A DNA stretch of 64,000 nucleotides, taken from Sphingomonadales bacterium (GTDB lineage Bacteria > Pseudomonadota > Alphaproteobacteria > Sphingomonadales > Sphingomonadaceae). Positions 50,401 through 61,527 of this stretch are shown here, piece by piece. Both the position numbers and the translations under genes were made by a program. The notes beneath the pieces were generated by a model. That model searched no databases and was not told where the DNA came from. It was given only the letters and a program-made list of their open reading frames with translations. The stretch's first letter is position 1, and the number at the start of each line of letters is the position of its first letter. The stretch is taken from assembly GCA_027486275.1 (NCBI GenBank), contig JAIXPM010000265.1, positions 1 to 64,000 on the forward strand. The letters are read 5' to 3'.

Positions 50401-51465
50401 GAGGCGGGGTTCGCCGCGGCCGAGGGCGTCCATGACGACGCACATGCCTTCCCAGGCGTCATGATGCCGATCCCAGGCGGCGCGGCGGACGGCGCGATCA
50501 CGCAGGCGGCCGACGGCATAGCCGCGAGCGTAGAGTTGCCGGGCGGCAGCGGTGGCCTTGGCGGGGTGGAGAAGATTGCGGTCTTCGGCGGCGAGCAGGA
50601 AGATCAGGCGGTAAACGAGACGGAGGAGGGCGGCGTAATAATCGGGCAGAGGGAGCGCGCCGGAGCGCAGCCGATCTGCCAGCTCAGTGTTGGCGGGGTG
50701 TTCTAGGAAACCCTGGCCGAGCAGTTCCAGCGCCGCCTCGACGCCGCCGCGGAGTTTATCTCGGGCGACGGTGCCGGCTTTGGCACCATCATTGCGCCAG
50801 AGCTCTAGCGCGCAATTGGCATCATTGGCGGCGAAGCGGCTGCGGTGGAGCAGCAGAAACAGCGCGGCGAAATCGGCATAAGCTTCGTCATCGAAGATGG
50901 CACTTAGATCGAATTCTATGAAGGCCGGGCGGGTGAGGCTGGGGTTGTCACGGACCAGGCGAAGGCATCGACCATTGCTGGCGAGGCCCCAGAGTGCAGC
51001 GGGTTCGGCGTTGAGATACTCCTGCACCAGCGTTGCAGCCGAGCGGCGGCGGCCGGGGGCGCTGAGCGCGTCGGAGGCGCGATCGATCGGGTCGGCGGAC
51101 GGCGCAATGGCGATGGGGATGTTGCCGGCGATGACCGCGATCGGGAAAGTGCGGCCGCCGACTTCCATAGGCGCATGGCGCCGGGCGATATCGTCGAAGC
51201 CAAGAATGTCCTTGAGCAGCGTTTCAATGAAGCGGGCGGTAGCATCGAGGCCGGGGGCGGTGGCGGAATCAAAGGCGCGCCATTGGGCCTGACCGATGCG
51301 GAAATAGCGCGCAAGTTCATCGCGGAGGGTGAGACCCTTGGGCACGCCATAGTCGGCCGCAGCTTGGTCCTTAAGCTCGGCGGCAGCGATGCGGGCGAGT
51401 TGGGCCGGGGCTATGAGAGCGCCCATGGCGGCCATCGCGGCAAAAGGAGACGAATTCGCGGCCAT
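47485..51465 (-). CDS. DISARM-like adenine methylase (Eco57I/DrmMI-type)
   Basis: 1326 residues. The SAM motif I is IVDPACGSGHFLLATARRIAA (about 490-510) and motif IV FDLVIGNPPWEVM (about 748-760), giving an N6-adenine methylase of the Eco57I group. The N-terminal 300 residues look like a decayed restriction region without a visible PD-(D/E)xK triad (FPIAVIAGNIPIAIAPSAD). The C-terminus (about 1100-1326) should be the target-recognition part. Size and neighbourhood (SNF2 helicase upstream) match DrmMI of class 1 DISARM, which marks host DNA. It overlaps both flanking genes by one to four bases. The mature protein is soluble. Confidence 0.83.
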   Translation of the reverse strand: MAANSSPFAAMAAMGALIAPAQLARIAAAELKDQAAADYGVPKGLTLRDELARYFRIGQAQWRAFDSATAPGLDATARFIETLLKDILGFDDIARRHAPMEVGGRTFPIAVIAGNIPIAIAPSADPIDRASDALSAPGRRRSAATLVQEYLNAEPAALWGLASNGRCLRLVRDNPSLTRPAFIEFDLSAIFDDEAYADFAALFLLLHRSRFAANDANCALELWRNDGAKAGTVARDKLRGGVEAALELLGQGFLEHPANTELADRLRSGALPLPDYYAALLRLVYRLIFLLAAEDRNLLHPAKATAAARQLYARGYAVGRLRDRAVRRAAWDRHHDAWEGMCVVMDALGRGEPRLALPALGGLFDRDSLTGLDNAKLSNAKLLEAIYRLAWLRESSGPVPVNWRDMESEELGSVYEGLLELVPRLERGGAIFTFATEAAETKGNARKVSGSYYTPDSLVQALLDSALTPLLDATEAGAEDPVAALLALRIVDPACGSGHFLLATARRIAARVAAARTGGAPSPDDYRHALRDVMGACIHGVDRNPMAVELTKVALWIESVEPGKPLGLLDTNIRCGDALLGLDDLGVLEKGIPDAAYAPLTGDDKATARGLLVLNRAERDRPLLSAAIRPARLAREAAKVAALPTDTLAEVEAKRKAHAALFNSPEGWSLRRAADAWVAAFLAPKPAMATSVEKSLVPTTRHVWEALGGRPPQGPIAGAIDAITYAARIFHWPLEFPAILAGESPGFDLVIGNPPWEVMQLGEEEYFAQRLPEIAELPGAARKRAIAELETEIPLVFAQYQMAKRIFDASNVFARESGRFDLTARGKVNTYGLFAESFSRLAGQRGRAGVIVPTGIATDSTTAPFFAHLVAGNRITALFSFENEEMVFPGIHHAMKFCMLSLRSAGSTLPTDFVFYARQAAALLEPQRRFTLSPAQIAAINPNTKTAPVFRARADAELTAQIYDRVPVLIDEGKGSVGNQWGVEFRQGLFNMTSDSGLFRTAAQLSAAGYDRDGSNWRLSERLAPRHGALALAGGRDTTTLALDDLLPTGAAAPDASYVPLYEAKMIHQFDHRWATYAPGAGGGNDEGSRDASLREKADPDFEATPRYWVPTAEVTGRLAAKGWKREWLMGWRDITNATNERTVIAAAFPRVGPGHVLPLMFIDKAPELWAALLANFNSLSLDFVARQKVGGTHLTYGYLKQFPVLPPSVYTAADVAFIVPRVLELTYTSHTMAPFARDLGFTGPPFGWDDARRAQLRAELDAWYARAYGLTRDQLRYILDPADVMGADYPSETFRVLKKNDIAKHGDYRTARLTLAAWDAQETKP

Positions 51466-54257
51466 CAGGCGACTTTCGGCAACAGCGCGAAGACGCCGAT
51501 GAGATCGAGGGGGAGGACGGGTTCGACGCGGACTTCGCCGGCCATGCGGGCGGCTTCACGCAGGCGGGCGTGATCGGCAGACAGCGCGTCGGCGCGCGCC
51601 TTGGCGTAACCGGCGAGGCCGGCCTGGACGGCGTCGCTTTCGAGCCGCGTGACAGCAGTTCCGAGGATGCGGAGCCGGACTTGCTCGGGCAGGGCGGCAG
51701 CGGATGGCAGTTCCAGCAGCGCGGTAGCGTCGGCACCGGATATGCCGGGGGCAGCGTCTGTTGGCGCCCACGCCAAAGTGGTCGCCTCCTCGGCAAGCAG
51801 CAGTGTTTCCCGACTTCCACTGCGCACGGTGAGTTTGAAGCGGATGCGGACCAGGGCAACGATCGTCAGTTCGGTAACGCCGTCCGAAACCCAGGCGCCG
51901 GCGCGGCCGAGCGGGCTCACCGAAGCGCTCTGGGGGTCAAGAGCGCCTTCGAGCAGCGCTTCGGCCAGCGTGGCAACCAGGGGGTGAGCCCTGCTCACCA
52001 TCGTGCTGCCGCGAGGCGGCGGTTCGTCAAAGGCGAGGTTGACGCTGCCTTCGAGGCCGCGGGCGTCGAGGCGGCTGCGCAAAGCCGAAGGCAAAGCCAC
52101 GATTGGCGCGCGCAGAACACCATTTTTCAGTCGCTCGGGTGGCGCTTCAAGGCGGATCATGGCGCGCGTGACGAAGCGTTCGAGATCGGCGGGGGTGCCA
52201 AGCAGTTCGCGCCAGCGCCGCCATTCGGGAATAACCTGCTGCGGTGACAGGGTGCGTTGGGCAAAGCGGGCGCGGCTACGCTTTTCCCCCTCTTCGGCAT
52301 CGCGCCAGACGGCGTTCACCGTGGCGGTGTCGGCTTCAAACATGCCATAATCGAGGCTGAGCTGGGCGCGGCCTCCGCCCCCCTTGCGAAGCAGCACGGC
52401 CTGCATCAGCGCGCCGGTAACGGCTGCGGTGTCTTCCGGCATGGTGACGGTGACACCAGTGGCCTTTCGAATGGCTTCGGCCTTGCGCAGGATGACCGAC
52501 AGGACGGCGCCGTCGATGGCGCTGTCAGGGGAGTATAATGTTACCGAACGGACCAGCTTGGCAGGCTGCCCAAAGCGGTCGACGCGACCTTCGCGCTGCT
52601 GGTGCCTGGTCGGGTTCCAGCTGAGATCATAATGGACGACGGCATCGAACAGCGATTGGAGGTTGATACCTTCCGACAGACAGTCCGTCGCCACCAGGAT
52701 GCGTTTGGTATCGTCATCGCTGGCCATCTGTTCGACGCGCCTGCGGCGCTCGTCGGAGGGCAGGGCGCCGGTGACAACTTCAATGCGGGCTTTGGGAAAC
52801 TTTGCCCGGAGCGCCGTGCCGACCGCTTCCGCGGTTGCGATGAAGCGGCAGAAAACAACCGGGTTGTCGAGGTCGCCCAGCACCTTGATCAGGGCGGCGA
52901 GTTTTGGATCGGGTCCTAGCGTGCTCGCCTGCTCGATCAGGTTAGCGAGGGCGTCGCCTTCGTCGGTGCGCCAGTCGGGTGTGATATCGTCGGCCTGGGC
53001 TTCATCATCGTCGAGATCGAACACGCCAGATTCGAGCTGGTCGGGAAGGGCGGCGACGCGGTTTCGCAGTGCACTGATCGCGGCCTGGGGCGAACTGCCA
53101 ACGCACCGCATTAGGGCGAGGGTGCCCCAGAATGCGAGGCGGCGCTTGGTTGAGTCGGTACCGGCGCCCTCGACAACGCCGAGGCACCAATCGAGGACGG
53201 CCTCGTGGAATGCCTTGTGCGCGGGCGTGAGCGAGTAGGGGACTTCGGCGGCTTCATGCTTTGGGAAAGCGCGATCTTCATCCCAGCCTTGGCCATCGAC
53301 GCCAGGCTCGACGATATCGATGCGGCGACGTTGGACCACGTGTCGGGCGAGGCGGGCACGGCCGTTGTCGCTGTCCAGCGTTTCAGAGCTGAACGCCGCG
53401 TCGAGCAGGCCGAGCAGACGGCCGAAGGCAACGTCATCGCCGGAGTGCGGCGTCGCTGTCAGCAGAACCAGGTGCCGGTTAGTATCAACAGATAGGCGCT
53501 GCAGCAGGCCAAACCGCTGCTGACGACCGCTTTCGGTGCCGACGCAGGCGTGCGCTTCGTCGACGATCACCAGTGCCGGACAGACCCTCGCGAACTCGTC
53601 GCGACGTCGATCGGCCTTGATATAATCGAGGCTGACGACGGTGAACGGATGGGCTTCAAAAAGACTGATGCCCGGCGGAAGGTCGCGTTCGAGCCGGGGC
53701 GCCGATGCAGCGGTGACCGCCATTGCGTCGATGTCGAATTTCTCGGCGAGCTCGCCGACCCATTGTTCGACAAGATGTGGCGGACACAGCACGGTGAAGC
53801 GCGCAACCTCGCCGCGGTCGATCAGTTCGCGAAGGATAAGGCCCGCTTCGATGGTCTTGCCGATGCCGACGTCATCGGCAATCAGCAGCCGTATGGTAGG
53901 CAGCCGTAACGCAAGCATGAGCGGCACCAGCTGATAGGCGCGTGGCTCGAAGCCCAAGCGGGCCGCTGATCGGAATGGACCTGCGCCGCGGCGCATCGAT
54001 AGTCGCAGGGCATCGGCGAGCAGTCGGGCGGCATCCTGGGTCGCGAACGTCGGAGGATTTTCGGGATCGACGACCGGCGCATCGAAGCTGGCGGGACGAA
54101 CTTCGCTGCGCTCGAGCTGCGGATCAATCCACTGGATGTCGTCTTCTGACCCGGACAGCGGCCGCAGTTTGAGGAGCCCGGCGGCATCCTCCGGCAGAAG
54201 AACCCACTCGCGGCCGCGCGCGCGGACCAGATCGCCGGGGCCAAAACTGAGTGTCAT
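51465..54257 (-). CDS. SNF2-type helicase (DrmD-like)
   Basis: 930 residues. The Q-like and Walker A segment reads [20 protein letters not shown] (about 123-142), DEAH box [12 protein letters not shown] (about 229-240), helicase motif [14 protein letters not shown] and motif [23 protein letters not shown] (about 538-560). The opening ([19 protein letters not shown]) is a small beta domain also seen in DrmD-like proteins. It should couple ATP hydrolysis to DNA translocation in the defence complex. It overlaps the large DUF1998 helicase gene by four bases upstream and the methylase gene downstream. Confidence 0.85.
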   Translation of the reverse strand: MTLSFGPGDLVRARGREWVLLPEDAAGLLKLRPLSGSEDDIQWIDPQLERSEVRPASFDAPVVDPENPPTFATQDAARLLADALRLSMRRGAGPFRSAARLGFEPRAYQLVPLMLALRLPTIRLLIADDVGIGKTIEAGLILRELIDRGEVARFTVLCPPHLVEQWVGELAEKFDIDAMAVTAASAPRLERDLPPGISLFEAHPFTVVSLDYIKADRRRDEFARVCPALVIVDEAHACVGTESGRQQRFGLLQRLSVDTNRHLVLLTATPHSGDDVAFGRLLGLLDAAFSSETLDSDNGRARLARHVVQRRRIDIVEPGVDGQGWDEDRAFPKHEAAEVPYSLTPAHKAFHEAVLDWCLGVVEGAGTDSTKRRLAFWGTLALMRCVGSSPQAAISALRNRVAALPDQLESGVFDLDDDEAQADDITPDWRTDEGDALANLIEQASTLGPDPKLAALIKVLGDLDNPVVFCRFIATAEAVGTALRAKFPKARIEVVTGALPSDERRRRVEQMASDDDTKRILVATDCLSEGINLQSLFDAVVHYDLSWNPTRHQQREGRVDRFGQPAKLVRSVTLYSPDSAIDGAVLSVILRKAEAIRKATGVTVTMPEDTAAVTGALMQAVLLRKGGGGRAQLSLDYGMFEADTATVNAVWRDAEEGEKRSRARFAQRTLSPQQVIPEWRRWRELLGTPADLERFVTRAMIRLEAPPERLKNGVLRAPIVALPSALRSRLDARGLEGSVNLAFDEPPPRGSTMVSRAHPLVATLAEALLEGALDPQSASVSPLGRAGAWVSDGVTELTIVALVRIRFKLTVRSGSRETLLLAEEATTLAWAPTDAAPGISGADATALLELPSAAALPEQVRLRILGTAVTRLESDAVQAGLAGYAKARADALSADHARLREAARMAGEVRVEPVLPLDLIGVFALLPKVA

Positions 54258-57200
54258 GCGGAGCCTTTAAGAGCAGCGATCAAGTCTGCAGGTGCCGTGG
54301 GTTCGGTGGGGTCTTCAAGCGTAAAGAGCTGGAAGCCAATTTTGTCAGCGGCTGCTTGCAGTTCGGAAACAACCCCGCTTGGCCCTGCAGCGACATAGGA
54401 CTCCGTCCAGTTCAATGGCATCTTGCCATCGAAGACGGCGGGCCCCGCGTCCGGCGCCGGCAGTCCCCATCTCTTGGCAGCTGCCAGCCAAGGATTGCCG
54501 GTTTCATCCTTCGCGTCTGGCGTGCGGAGGTCGACGGACGAACGCGCCAGGCGCAGCAGTGTCAGAAGCGCGGCGTCATCGGTCCGGTCGATGAGCTCAT
54601 GATCGGGCTGATTGTAGTAGGAGAGCAGGCAGCGGTAGCAGCCGCGTACGCAATCCGCGTGTTCAATCTCCTTCAGGAGCGTCGGGTCTGCTGCGGCGAT
54701 CGCCGCATTGATGTTCTCATAGTGCATCATCCCGAGTGCCGCGTGCGCCACGCGGGCAATTGCTGTCTTGTCCGCGATGAGCCTGTTGAGAACGCCGGCA
54801 CCACCTTCAGTCGCTTCGTAGACAAGAATTGCCTTGCGATTAGCCCGCTCGGGTACAGGTTCGGCCAGCGTTTCACCTTCCTCGAGTTGGAACACGAGAT
54901 CGAGGCCTCGGCTGAGAGCGTGCTGTACGGTTGCCATCGATGCCTGCGTCAGTTCATCGCCTGCAACTCGAAGCAACGCGGCATTTTTTGAATCACGGAC
55001 GATCGGCACGACGCGTTGCGTCGGTGTTTTGTCCGGGTCGGGTTGAGGTTCGCCTTCTTCCTCAGGTGCCTTCTCCCACCGTCCAGTGGCGGGATTGATA
55101 CCAAATCCGAACAGGCTCTTGTTGGCACGACGCCGAAGCCCCTTGTTGAGTCGACTGATTTCAGTGCCGGTCGCATAGTCGATCGAGAGGACTTCGCCAT
55201 CGGCGTCGCTGGCCGCGGCGCGCTTGACGTCAAGGACACCGTCACGGCGCGGCCACGCAAACACAGTCTGGATTTCAAAGCCCTGACGCTGACGTTCTTC
55301 ATCATTGGCCGTGATCCGCTCGGTCGGCAGTGTCTCGACATTCTCGATGCGAATGGTGTCTTTGACTGGCAAGACGCCGGCCATTGGGGCGCCGCAAGCA
55401 TGGCAACGCTCAGGCTCGTGCGGCGAATGACCTGCGCCACAAGCTTCACATATCCAGACGGGAGAAGTGGTGAGGCGTTGACCGTTGTTCTCGCGCGCGC
55501 TGGCCGGTAGCCGCGCCTTGTGGACGCGATAGGCGCGACCTTCATGATAGATGAGACTGCGCGGACCAAATTCGGCAATTGCCAGGAAGCGGGAACGCTG
55601 GAGGAACGCCGACCGTGCGCCTGGAAGGCCAGATGCCGGAATGAAGGCATAAAGCGGAAGCCGCGGGAAGTTGTAGCCGGGCAAGAACCCTTCGGTCGCG
55701 AGATAGCGGTAGGTGTAGAAGTCTGAACCTCCGCTATCCTTACCTGCCTCGAGCATCTGCTTCTGGTCAGACGCCTGATTCCATTCGGCCTTCGCCGCCA
55801 TACGTTCCTTGTTCGACAGACCTGGAATGCTCTGGCGCTTGTTGGCGTCATTCAATTGATCAAGCGCACCCCGGTAAAGTTCACGCCAGCGGTCAAAAGT
55901 CTTCCGAAAGCCGGCAGGCGCTTCTTGTGCAACGTCTTGGGCGAGCTTTGCCAGGTCGCTCGGCCAGTCGTCGCCAAACTCGCTGGCGACGGTTTGCAGA
56001 AGTCTGTGAATTGCTGTCGCGGCCCGCGGCAACAACGTCGGATCGTCGATTGTAGTGGCAAGGTCGACGTTGATTGGCAGATCCTCGCCGAAGAGGTCGA
56101 GAACGCCCGCGATCGAGGCATCCAGCGGCGCTCCTGCTTCGGCAAGCCAGACAGCGTGCAAATGCGAAAATATCAGATCGCGATTGGCGAGATCGAGCGA
56201 CGGCGGTCGAACGATACCAGCCACCATATGAGTGCGATTGGTGAAGTAATACTGATCGTGTGGGCTTTGCGCGGCGCAATAGGTCAGCACGAGCGCCGGC
56301 TGTCCCGAGCGGCCGGCGCGCCCGGAACGCTGGGCGTAGTTTGCTGGCGTCGGCGGCACGTTGCGAAGGTAGACGGCATTCAACGCTGAAATGTCGACGC
56401 CAAGCTCCATCGTCGGAGAGCAGAACAGCACGGGAAGGAATGAATCGTCCTCGCTCTCCTTGAGCATGTCCGCGCGATGTTTGGCGATATTGGCCTGGTC
56501 CTGCTCCCCATAGCGGAAACGCCACTCGCGCCATTCTCGCTTCTCAGGCGTGACCTGTGCCGTATGCTCGCGCCCTTCGAGACCGAACAAGCCATCGCCG
56601 CCGGCTTTCAGCGTTTCGGCAAGTGAGAGATACAGGCTGGTAAAGTAGCGGTTCGGGCGCTTGCCGCTGCCCGGTTTGCCTTTGACGAGGCGGAAGCTCG
56701 TCGGGCGCAAGCGCCAGCCCGGTGTGTCATATTCGGTGCCGACTTCAGTAACGAGACCGTATGTCCGCGCCGCCGAAAGCAATGATGTCATGACCTCGAG
56801 GTATGTCTTTGCGTCGAGTTTCGTGTTCCAGATTTTTGGCGATCGAAGTCGCTTAGCGAGACCGCTCAAAGGCCCCGCGCGCAGCAACTGCGCCTCACCT
56901 CTCTTGCCTGCCTCGGCTTTCTTCGGCGCATCGATCATGAGCGAGGCAGCCACGCGTGGCTCCTCCAGTCGCCCGATTGCCCACGGGTCGCGCAGCAGCG
57001 ACTGCGACCGCTCCGCGATGCTGTCGAGCTCGGTGCGATTGAGGGAACCGACGTCGATCGCCAATCCTTGACGCAGGGTCTCGAGGATCAGGAATAGGGC
57101 TTCCCGGCGCTGAGCAGGGGTCGCGCCACGCAACACCATTGGCGCTTCGGCAAACTCCTCGTCGTCCGCGGCAAGCGTATCCAGGTCCTGATAGCGCGCT

Positions 57201-59422
57201 TCGATCAAGCCAAGTTCTTCAAGGTTGGGGTTGGTGAACCGCCAGCCTCGCCGCTGATCGACCCAGACTCTATGGGCGAGCACCTTGATTAGCGCCGCGC
57301 TGGCGTCTGTGCGCGCAACGCCCTTGCTGGTGGGATCGAGCATCCATTCCTGTCGCCGGTTTTCCTTCTCAAGAATGAAGCCGAGCGCCTGTTGTACGCG
57401 GTGTCCGAACTCGTCCGAGGATAAGCCTTCGTCGCCGGCGTCGGCGACGGCTGTGAGAATTGCCGCCCTTAGAAGCGACACGAACAAGAAATCGTTGAAG
57501 TGGCCGGACTGTAGCGCTGCGTCTTGGCGGTTGTCCGTGAAGCCAAGCAGCTTGCGCTTGTCTGGCGTCATCGCGTTGGTCTTGTGCATCCAACGCAATG
57601 CGCTCGACACAAGAAGGGTGGTCGCAGAGCTCCGGCCTTCGGCCGAAAGGGCTGCGAGCTTGTTGATCTCGCGCGCCTGGCTTGCCGGTTGATCACCGCA
57701 CGCAAGGCAGAACCCGAACTTTCCGGGCAGGAACCACATCGCGCGGCCCGAACCGACTTGTCCGCCTGCATCAACGCGCAAGGCTCGCGGCGAGCGCGAG
57801 CGCGCCTTGGCTTTCAGCCGCTTCTGGCCTGATGCTGTGCTTTCAACCCAGTCCTCGGGATAGTCGTCGGGACTTCCGCCAAAACTGAAGTCGGGGTCAT
57901 TCGGCTCGGGCATCAAATAGCCGGCCTCGTCATCATTCAAAGGATCGTCGGTCGGCACGTCGTCGATCGAGCGCGCGAAAACCCTCTTGCCGCCGCTTTC
58001 CTCGATAATGGTGACCGGGTGATATTCTTGGCCGCAGGCGCGGCAGAAGAAGAGCGAGTAGAGCCGCGCTTCGACATCCTCCGGGTGAAACACCTGACCC
58101 TCGACTGTAACTTTGCGGGTCTCGGGGCCGCGAAGGGTCGCATGGGCATGCCCAGCACCCGAGATGAATCGGTGCAGCTTGAACGCCAGAAACGCGCCAT
58201 CGCCGTTGCCGCCGCGCTCATGCTCCGGCTTGCCAGCGACCGTCAGCAGCTCCTTCAGAACCTCGGAACACCGCGACACAGGTCGATCCGCTGCCTTGGA
58301 GAGTAAGTGCGCAGCGTCGCGCAATGTCATCGGTGTGCGTCGCGCGAGCCCTTGCTCATCCTTCAAGCCAACTGACATTTCAATCCATGCGGCCAGCGGG
58401 TGAGCCGCGAGCGCAGCATCCGTCAGACCTGTGGGTGAAAAGGCGTCGATGGCCGAAGCCAGCGATGTGCCGGTGATGTCAACTGATGCCAGCGTTGCTC
58501 GCTCAAGCGTTTCGGCGATCACCGACGAAGCCGGGATATGTGTCGCGAACAGCTTCGAGGCCACCTTGGCAACGGCAGCTGCGCGCTCACCTGCATCCCC
58601 CTCGGAAGACATGGTGGCGGATGTCCCAATGCATACCGGTGGCGTGTTCGGACAAAGCCGGTCTCTGACGCGGCGCATCAGCATTGCGACGTCGGCGCCC
58701 TGGCGGCCGCGGTAGGTGTGCAGCTCGTCGAGAACCAGAAACTCAAGACCCTCGGCGTTGGCCATGACAGCCCGATCATCTTCCTTCTGCCGGGTCATCA
58801 GCAGTTCGAGCATCATGAAGTTCGTGAGAAGAATGTCCGGCTTGGTTTCGCGGATGCGATCTCGGGCAGTCTGATCCTCTTGACCTGTATAGCGTGCAAC
58901 CGTTGGCCGTAGGTGTGGCGGGAGGTCCGACTGCGCGAGAAACCGGTTGATTTCCTCAAGCTGGCTGTTGGCCAGGGCGTTCATCGGATAGATGATGATC
59001 GCACGGGTTTGCTGAGGCTTACCGGCCGCCCGCGCTCTGATCGCGGCATCGATGATTGGGACGAAAAAGCAGAGCGACTTTCCGGAGCCGGTGCCAGACG
59101 TGACTACAAAACTTTTGCCGGTCGTTCCCTTCACGACCGCTTGGGTTTGGTGTCGGTGTAGCCGAAGTCCCTGACCGCCGGCCCGGAAAACGCGCGCGGT
59201 CTCATGATGAAGTGTGTTGCCTTTGGCGAGCGCATCGACGGTTTCACCGCGTTCATAGCGGGGGTTGATCGAAATGAGTGGCTCCGGCCAAAAGCGGCCC
59301 TTCTCGTATAGATGGTCAACGCTGGCCTTGATATCTGGCGCGCGTATCTGGCTGAATGAGCGAGCAAATTCCGCATAGTCGCTGATCAGTGCGGCATCGA
59401 GTTCAAAGATATCCAAGCTCAC
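54254..59422 (-). CDS. Giant DEAD/DEAH helicase with C-terminal DUF1998 (DrmA-DrmB-like fusion)
   Basis: About 1722 residues. The helicase has GTGSGKS (about 110-116), a DEAH-like [16 protein letters not shown] (about 230-245) and [20 protein letters not shown] (about 1022-1041). Three Cys clusters, [20 protein letters not shown] and [23 protein letters not shown], suggest zinc sites. The C-terminus is DUF1998 ([36 protein letters not shown], near 1590). DISARM splits these into DrmA and DrmB; Druantia DruE also fuses them. TTG 59428 and GTG 59422 are possible starts. First gene of the four-gene operon. Confidence 0.85.
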   Translation of the reverse strand: MSLDIFELDAALISDYAEFARSFSQIRAPDIKASVDHLYEKGRFWPEPLISINPRYERGETVDALAKGNTLHHETARVFRAGGQGLRLHRHQTQAVVKGTTGKSFVVTSGTGSGKSLCFFVPIIDAAIRARAAGKPQQTRAIIIYPMNALANSQLEEINRFLAQSDLPPHLRPTVARYTGQEDQTARDRIRETKPDILLTNFMMLELLMTRQKEDDRAVMANAEGLEFLVLDELHTYRGRQGADVAMLMRRVRDRLCPNTPPVCIGTSATMSSEGDAGERAAAVAKVASKLFATHIPASSVIAETLERATLASVDITGTSLASAIDAFSPTGLTDAALAAHPLAAWIEMSVGLKDEQGLARRTPMTLRDAAHLLSKAADRPVSRCSEVLKELLTVAGKPEHERGGNGDGAFLAFKLHRFISGAGHAHATLRGPETRKVTVEGQVFHPEDVEARLYSLFFCRACGQEYHPVTIIEESGGKRVFARSIDDVPTDDPLNDDEAGYLMPEPNDPDFSFGGSPDDYPEDWVESTASGQKRLKAKARSRSPRALRVDAGGQVGSGRAMWFLPGKFGFCLACGDQPASQAREINKLAALSAEGRSSATTLLVSSALRWMHKTNAMTPDKRKLLGFTDNRQDAALQSGHFNDFLFVSLLRAAILTAVADAGDEGLSSDEFGHRVQQALGFILEKENRRQEWMLDPTSKGVARTDASAALIKVLAHRVWVDQRRGWRFTNPNLEELGLIEARYQDLDTLAADDEEFAEAPMVLRGATPAQRREALFLILETLRQGLAIDVGSLNRTELDSIAERSQSLLRDPWAIGRLEEPRVAASLMIDAPKKAEAGKRGEAQLLRAGPLSGLAKRLRSPKIWNTKLDAKTYLEVMTSLLSAARTYGLVTEVGTEYDTPGWRLRPTSFRLVKGKPGSGKRPNRYFTSLYLSLAETLKAGGDGLFGLEGREHTAQVTPEKREWREWRFRYGEQDQANIAKHRADMLKESEDDSFLPVLFCSPTMELGVDISALNAVYLRNVPPTPANYAQRSGRAGRSGQPALVLTYCAAQSPHDQYYFTNRTHMVAGIVRPPSLDLANRDLIFSHLHAVWLAEAGAPLDASIAGVLDLFGEDLPINVDLATTIDDPTLLPRAATAIHRLLQTVASEFGDDWPSDLAKLAQDVAQEAPAGFRKTFDRWRELYRGALDQLNDANKRQSIPGLSNKERMAAKAEWNQASDQKQMLEAGKDSGGSDFYTYRYLATEGFLPGYNFPRLPLYAFIPASGLPGARSAFLQRSRFLAIAEFGPRSLIYHEGRAYRVHKARLPASARENNGQRLTTSPVWICEACGAGHSPHEPERCHACGAPMAGVLPVKDTIRIENVETLPTERITANDEERQRQGFEIQTVFAWPRRDGVLDVKRAAASDADGEVLSIDYATGTEISRLNKGLRRRANKSLFGFGINPATGRWEKAPEEEGEPQPDPDKTPTQRVVPIVRDSKNAALLRVAGDELTQASMATVQHALSRGLDLVFQLEEGETLAEPVPERANRKAILVYEATEGGAGVLNRLIADKTAIARVAHAALGMMHYENINAAIAAADPTLLKEIEHADCVRGCYRCLLSYYNQPDHELIDRTDDAALLTLLRLARSSVDLRTPDAKDETGNPWLAAAKRWGLPAPDAGPAVFDGKMPLNWTESYVAAGPSGVVSELQAAADKIGFQLFTLEDPTEPTAPADLIAALKGSA

Positions 59423-59499
59423 CCCCAAGGCAATTACTTTAGAGCCTCAAGCGGCTTATCGACAAGAAAGAATGAACTGTCCGGCTCAGCCCGTAATTT

Positions 59500-59850
59500 T
59501 TAGAGATCCCATTTTATCGGTCCAGAACGACTACCGCTTTTCCCATCGAAGTAAGAGCCACCAAACAGGTAAGACGGCAGCCTTGCCAGAAAGTTCGGCG
59601 CAGCGTTGGGCGTTATGTTCATAGCCGCAGCTTCGTCGATCACCCCACGGGCCCATCGTCCAGATTTGGAGAACGCCTCATACTCGACGAAATACCTCAG
59701 CCATAGCTGGCCGCACGTAACACATGCTTCGATCTCGACGTCCGCATAGCGGCCGTTTGTCATATCCGGATCGAGTGGGCGCCAGATACGAAACTGATCG
59801 AATTGGGCGGCAGCCGATTGGCAAGCGCAGGTGGGGTTTGGAATTGGCAT
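59500..59850 (-). CDS. Small zinc-binding-like protein, 116 aa
   Basis: ATG 59850 with AGGTG seven bases upstream. Cys residues lie in TCACQSAA (CxC, about 7-9) and IEACVTCGQLW (CxxC, about 42-45), which together could hold one zinc. The middle has WRPLDPDMTNGRYADVEI and the tail SYLFGGSYFDGKSGSRSG. No family is recognised. It starts 13 bases after the alarmone hydrolase stop and ends about 70 bases before the giant helicase gene on the same strand, so it may be part of the defence transcript. Confidence 0.55.
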   Translation of the reverse strand: MPIPNPTCACQSAAAQFDQFRIWRPLDPDMTNGRYADVEIEACVTCGQLWLRYFVEYEAFSKSGRWARGVIDEAAAMNITPNAAPNFLARLPSYLFGGSYFDGKSGSRSGPIKWDL

Positions 59851-59862
59851 TGGCGTCACCTG

Positions 59863-60480
59863 TCAGACGTCGGTGACGAGCGATCGTGAGTTTAGGCTGC
59901 CAACTGCACGATCGAACGCTGCGTCGAGCGCCGCATTCGCGCCGCGGACGCCGGCGACGACCTTTCCGGCCCAATCAAAATACTCACGGCGCCGTTCGTC
60001 CGACCAGTCCGCCGGCGGCGTGGTTGCAATGTCGCGCAGGTTGCAGGTCTTGTCAGCGAGCTTGACCAGTTTGGCTCGCGGCGACGCATGCGCGGCGTGC
60101 TCGATCTGCAATAGCTTGCGTTCTGCTTTGTCGAGCGACTTGTCGTCGGTCACCTCAGCGACAACGTCGGCGATCTCTCGGCCAAAGGCGACCACCAGCT
60201 CCTCGTATGTCGTCTCGGTATCCTCGATCGTGTCGTGGAGGATGGCGGCGCAGAGCACGACGTGGTCGGTGACGCCGCCCTCGTTGACCAGGATGTCGGC
60301 GAGCGCGATCGGGTGATTGATGTAGGGCGAGGCGCCGGCATCCTTGCGCCGCTGGTCGCGGTGCTTATGCGCGGCAAAGGCCAGCGCCTGGAAGACCTTT
60401 CGGGTCTGGATGAACGATAAGCCGGTGGTGGGGTTCGATACTGACAATAGCGTCTCCTTGCTGGTGTTTATCGCCAGCAT
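59863..60480 (-). CDS. MESH1-like (p)ppGpp hydrolase (HD domain)
   Basis: 205 residues of a single HD domain. Signature segments are [22 protein letters not shown] (His of the metal site), [23 protein letters not shown] (HD pair and ED), [20 protein letters not shown] and [13 protein letters not shown] (metal Asp and KLADK). This is the hydrolase domain of SpoT/RSH proteins standing alone, as in MESH1, with no synthetase or regulatory domain. It should cut the 3' phosphates of ppGpp or related nucleotides using Mn2+. It lies just upstream of the DISARM-like operon and 39 bp after the WYL gene. Confidence 0.85.
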   Translation of the reverse strand: MLAINTSKETLLSVSNPTTGLSFIQTRKVFQALAFAAHKHRDQRRKDAGASPYINHPIALADILVNEGGVTDHVVLCAAILHDTIEDTETTYEELVVAFGREIADVVAEVTDDKSLDKAERKLLQIEHAAHASPRAKLVKLADKTCNLRDIATTPPADWSDERRREYFDWAGKVVAGVRGANAALDAAFDRAVGSLNSRSLVTDV

Positions 60481-60519
60481 AAATCACACCCGTGCCAAAG
60501 CGGGTCATGGTCAGCTGGA

Positions 60520-61527
60520 TCAGGGCAGGGCGGGCCAGTCCGGCATCGTTTCTGGTAGCAAATCCCGTAGCGCGGCGGGCTCGATGACTTCGACATGCCG
60601 GCCCCAGGTCATCAGATGCCATGCCATTTCGAGCAGACCACCCGCGTGGAAGCGAACGAGCATGGTGCCGTCATCGCAGACCTTGACCGTCTGGCTTGGA
60701 TGAAACTGGAATTGCCGAGCGATTGGTGCGGCCTCGGCGCTGAACCGCCAGACGACATCGACGGGGTCTTCCTCATAGACGCCGAACGAAGGGGCAACGA
60801 ATTCGCTGAGGTTGAACTCCGGATCGCGGTCGAAGCTGTCGGCAAGCAGCCGCAGCTTCGAGATCTGCGGCAGGCTGTAGAACCGAATTGCCGGGGCAGG
60901 GGTCTCAGGTGCCGCCTCCTCGTCCTTCAACGCGACTAGGTAGTGGCGGTGTCCGTAGAGGAACCCAAGGGGCCTGACGGTTCGTACCTCGTTCTTGCCG
61001 CTTATCCGGCCTTCATAGCGGAACGAGACCTTGCGACAGGATTTGATCGCCGTGCGCAGCGTCGCGAATACCGACGATGCAATCGCCGGCCGTGGACCAG
61101 GACGCAGCGCAATGCCTTCGGCTTCGGCGAGCGCACCAAGGTCGGGATCGATTTTGCGCATCAGCTCGGCAGCAAGCGTTGCCCGGATTTTAGAGGCCAC
61201 GCCGCGCAGCTCCTCGGCCTGTTCGATGAGATTTTCGCGAACAAGAATGGCCGCTGCATTTTCGAGTGAGGCAAGGTCGTCGGCGGTGATCCCGAGCAGC
61301 GGTCGGGTCACGTCCCCTGCAAGCCGCCAGCGCTTGGAGCGGTCGTTGGAGGGAACCTCGTCGGCCTGCGGGAATGCCGCGATCACCGCGTCGCGCATTC
61401 GAATGGCTGTGCGGCGGCTGACCTCGAAGCGTTGCTCGATGTCAGTGAGCGTCAGGCCGCCGCGCGCCGCCTGCATTTCAAGAGCGAGTTGGATTAATCT
61501 GTCGGCGCGAGCGTAGCGCAAAGTCAA
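60520..61527 (-). CDS. WYL-domain transcriptional regulator
   Basis: 335 residues from a TTG start (TTG 61521 is another choice). The N-terminal winged HTH reads LTLTDIEQRFEVSRRTAIRMRDA (about 21-45). The WYL domain (about 140-225) has CRKVSFRYEGRIS, RTVRPLGFLYGHRHYLVAL and the canonical core, then a WCX C-terminal part (SQTVKVCDDGTMLVRFHAGGLLEM). WYL regulators repress defence genes (BrxR, CapW) and respond to nucleotides or nucleic acid ends. It sits upstream of the alarmone hydrolase on the same strand and is a good candidate regulator of the whole minus-strand block. Confidence 0.85.
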   Translation of the reverse strand: MTLRYARADRLIQLALEMQAARGGLTLTDIEQRFEVSRRTAIRMRDAVIAAFPQADEVPSNDRSKRWRLAGDVTRPLLGITADDLASLENAAAILVRENLIEQAEELRGVASKIRATLAAELMRKIDPDLGALAEAEGIALRPGPRPAIASSVFATLRTAIKSCRKVSFRYEGRISGKNEVRTVRPLGFLYGHRHYLVALKDEEAAPETPAPAIRFYSLPQISKLRLLADSFDRDPEFNLSEFVAPSFGVYEEDPVDVVWRFSAEAAPIARQFQFHPSQTVKVCDDGTMLVRFHAGGLLEMAWHLMTWGRHVEVIEPAALRDLLPETMPDWPALP

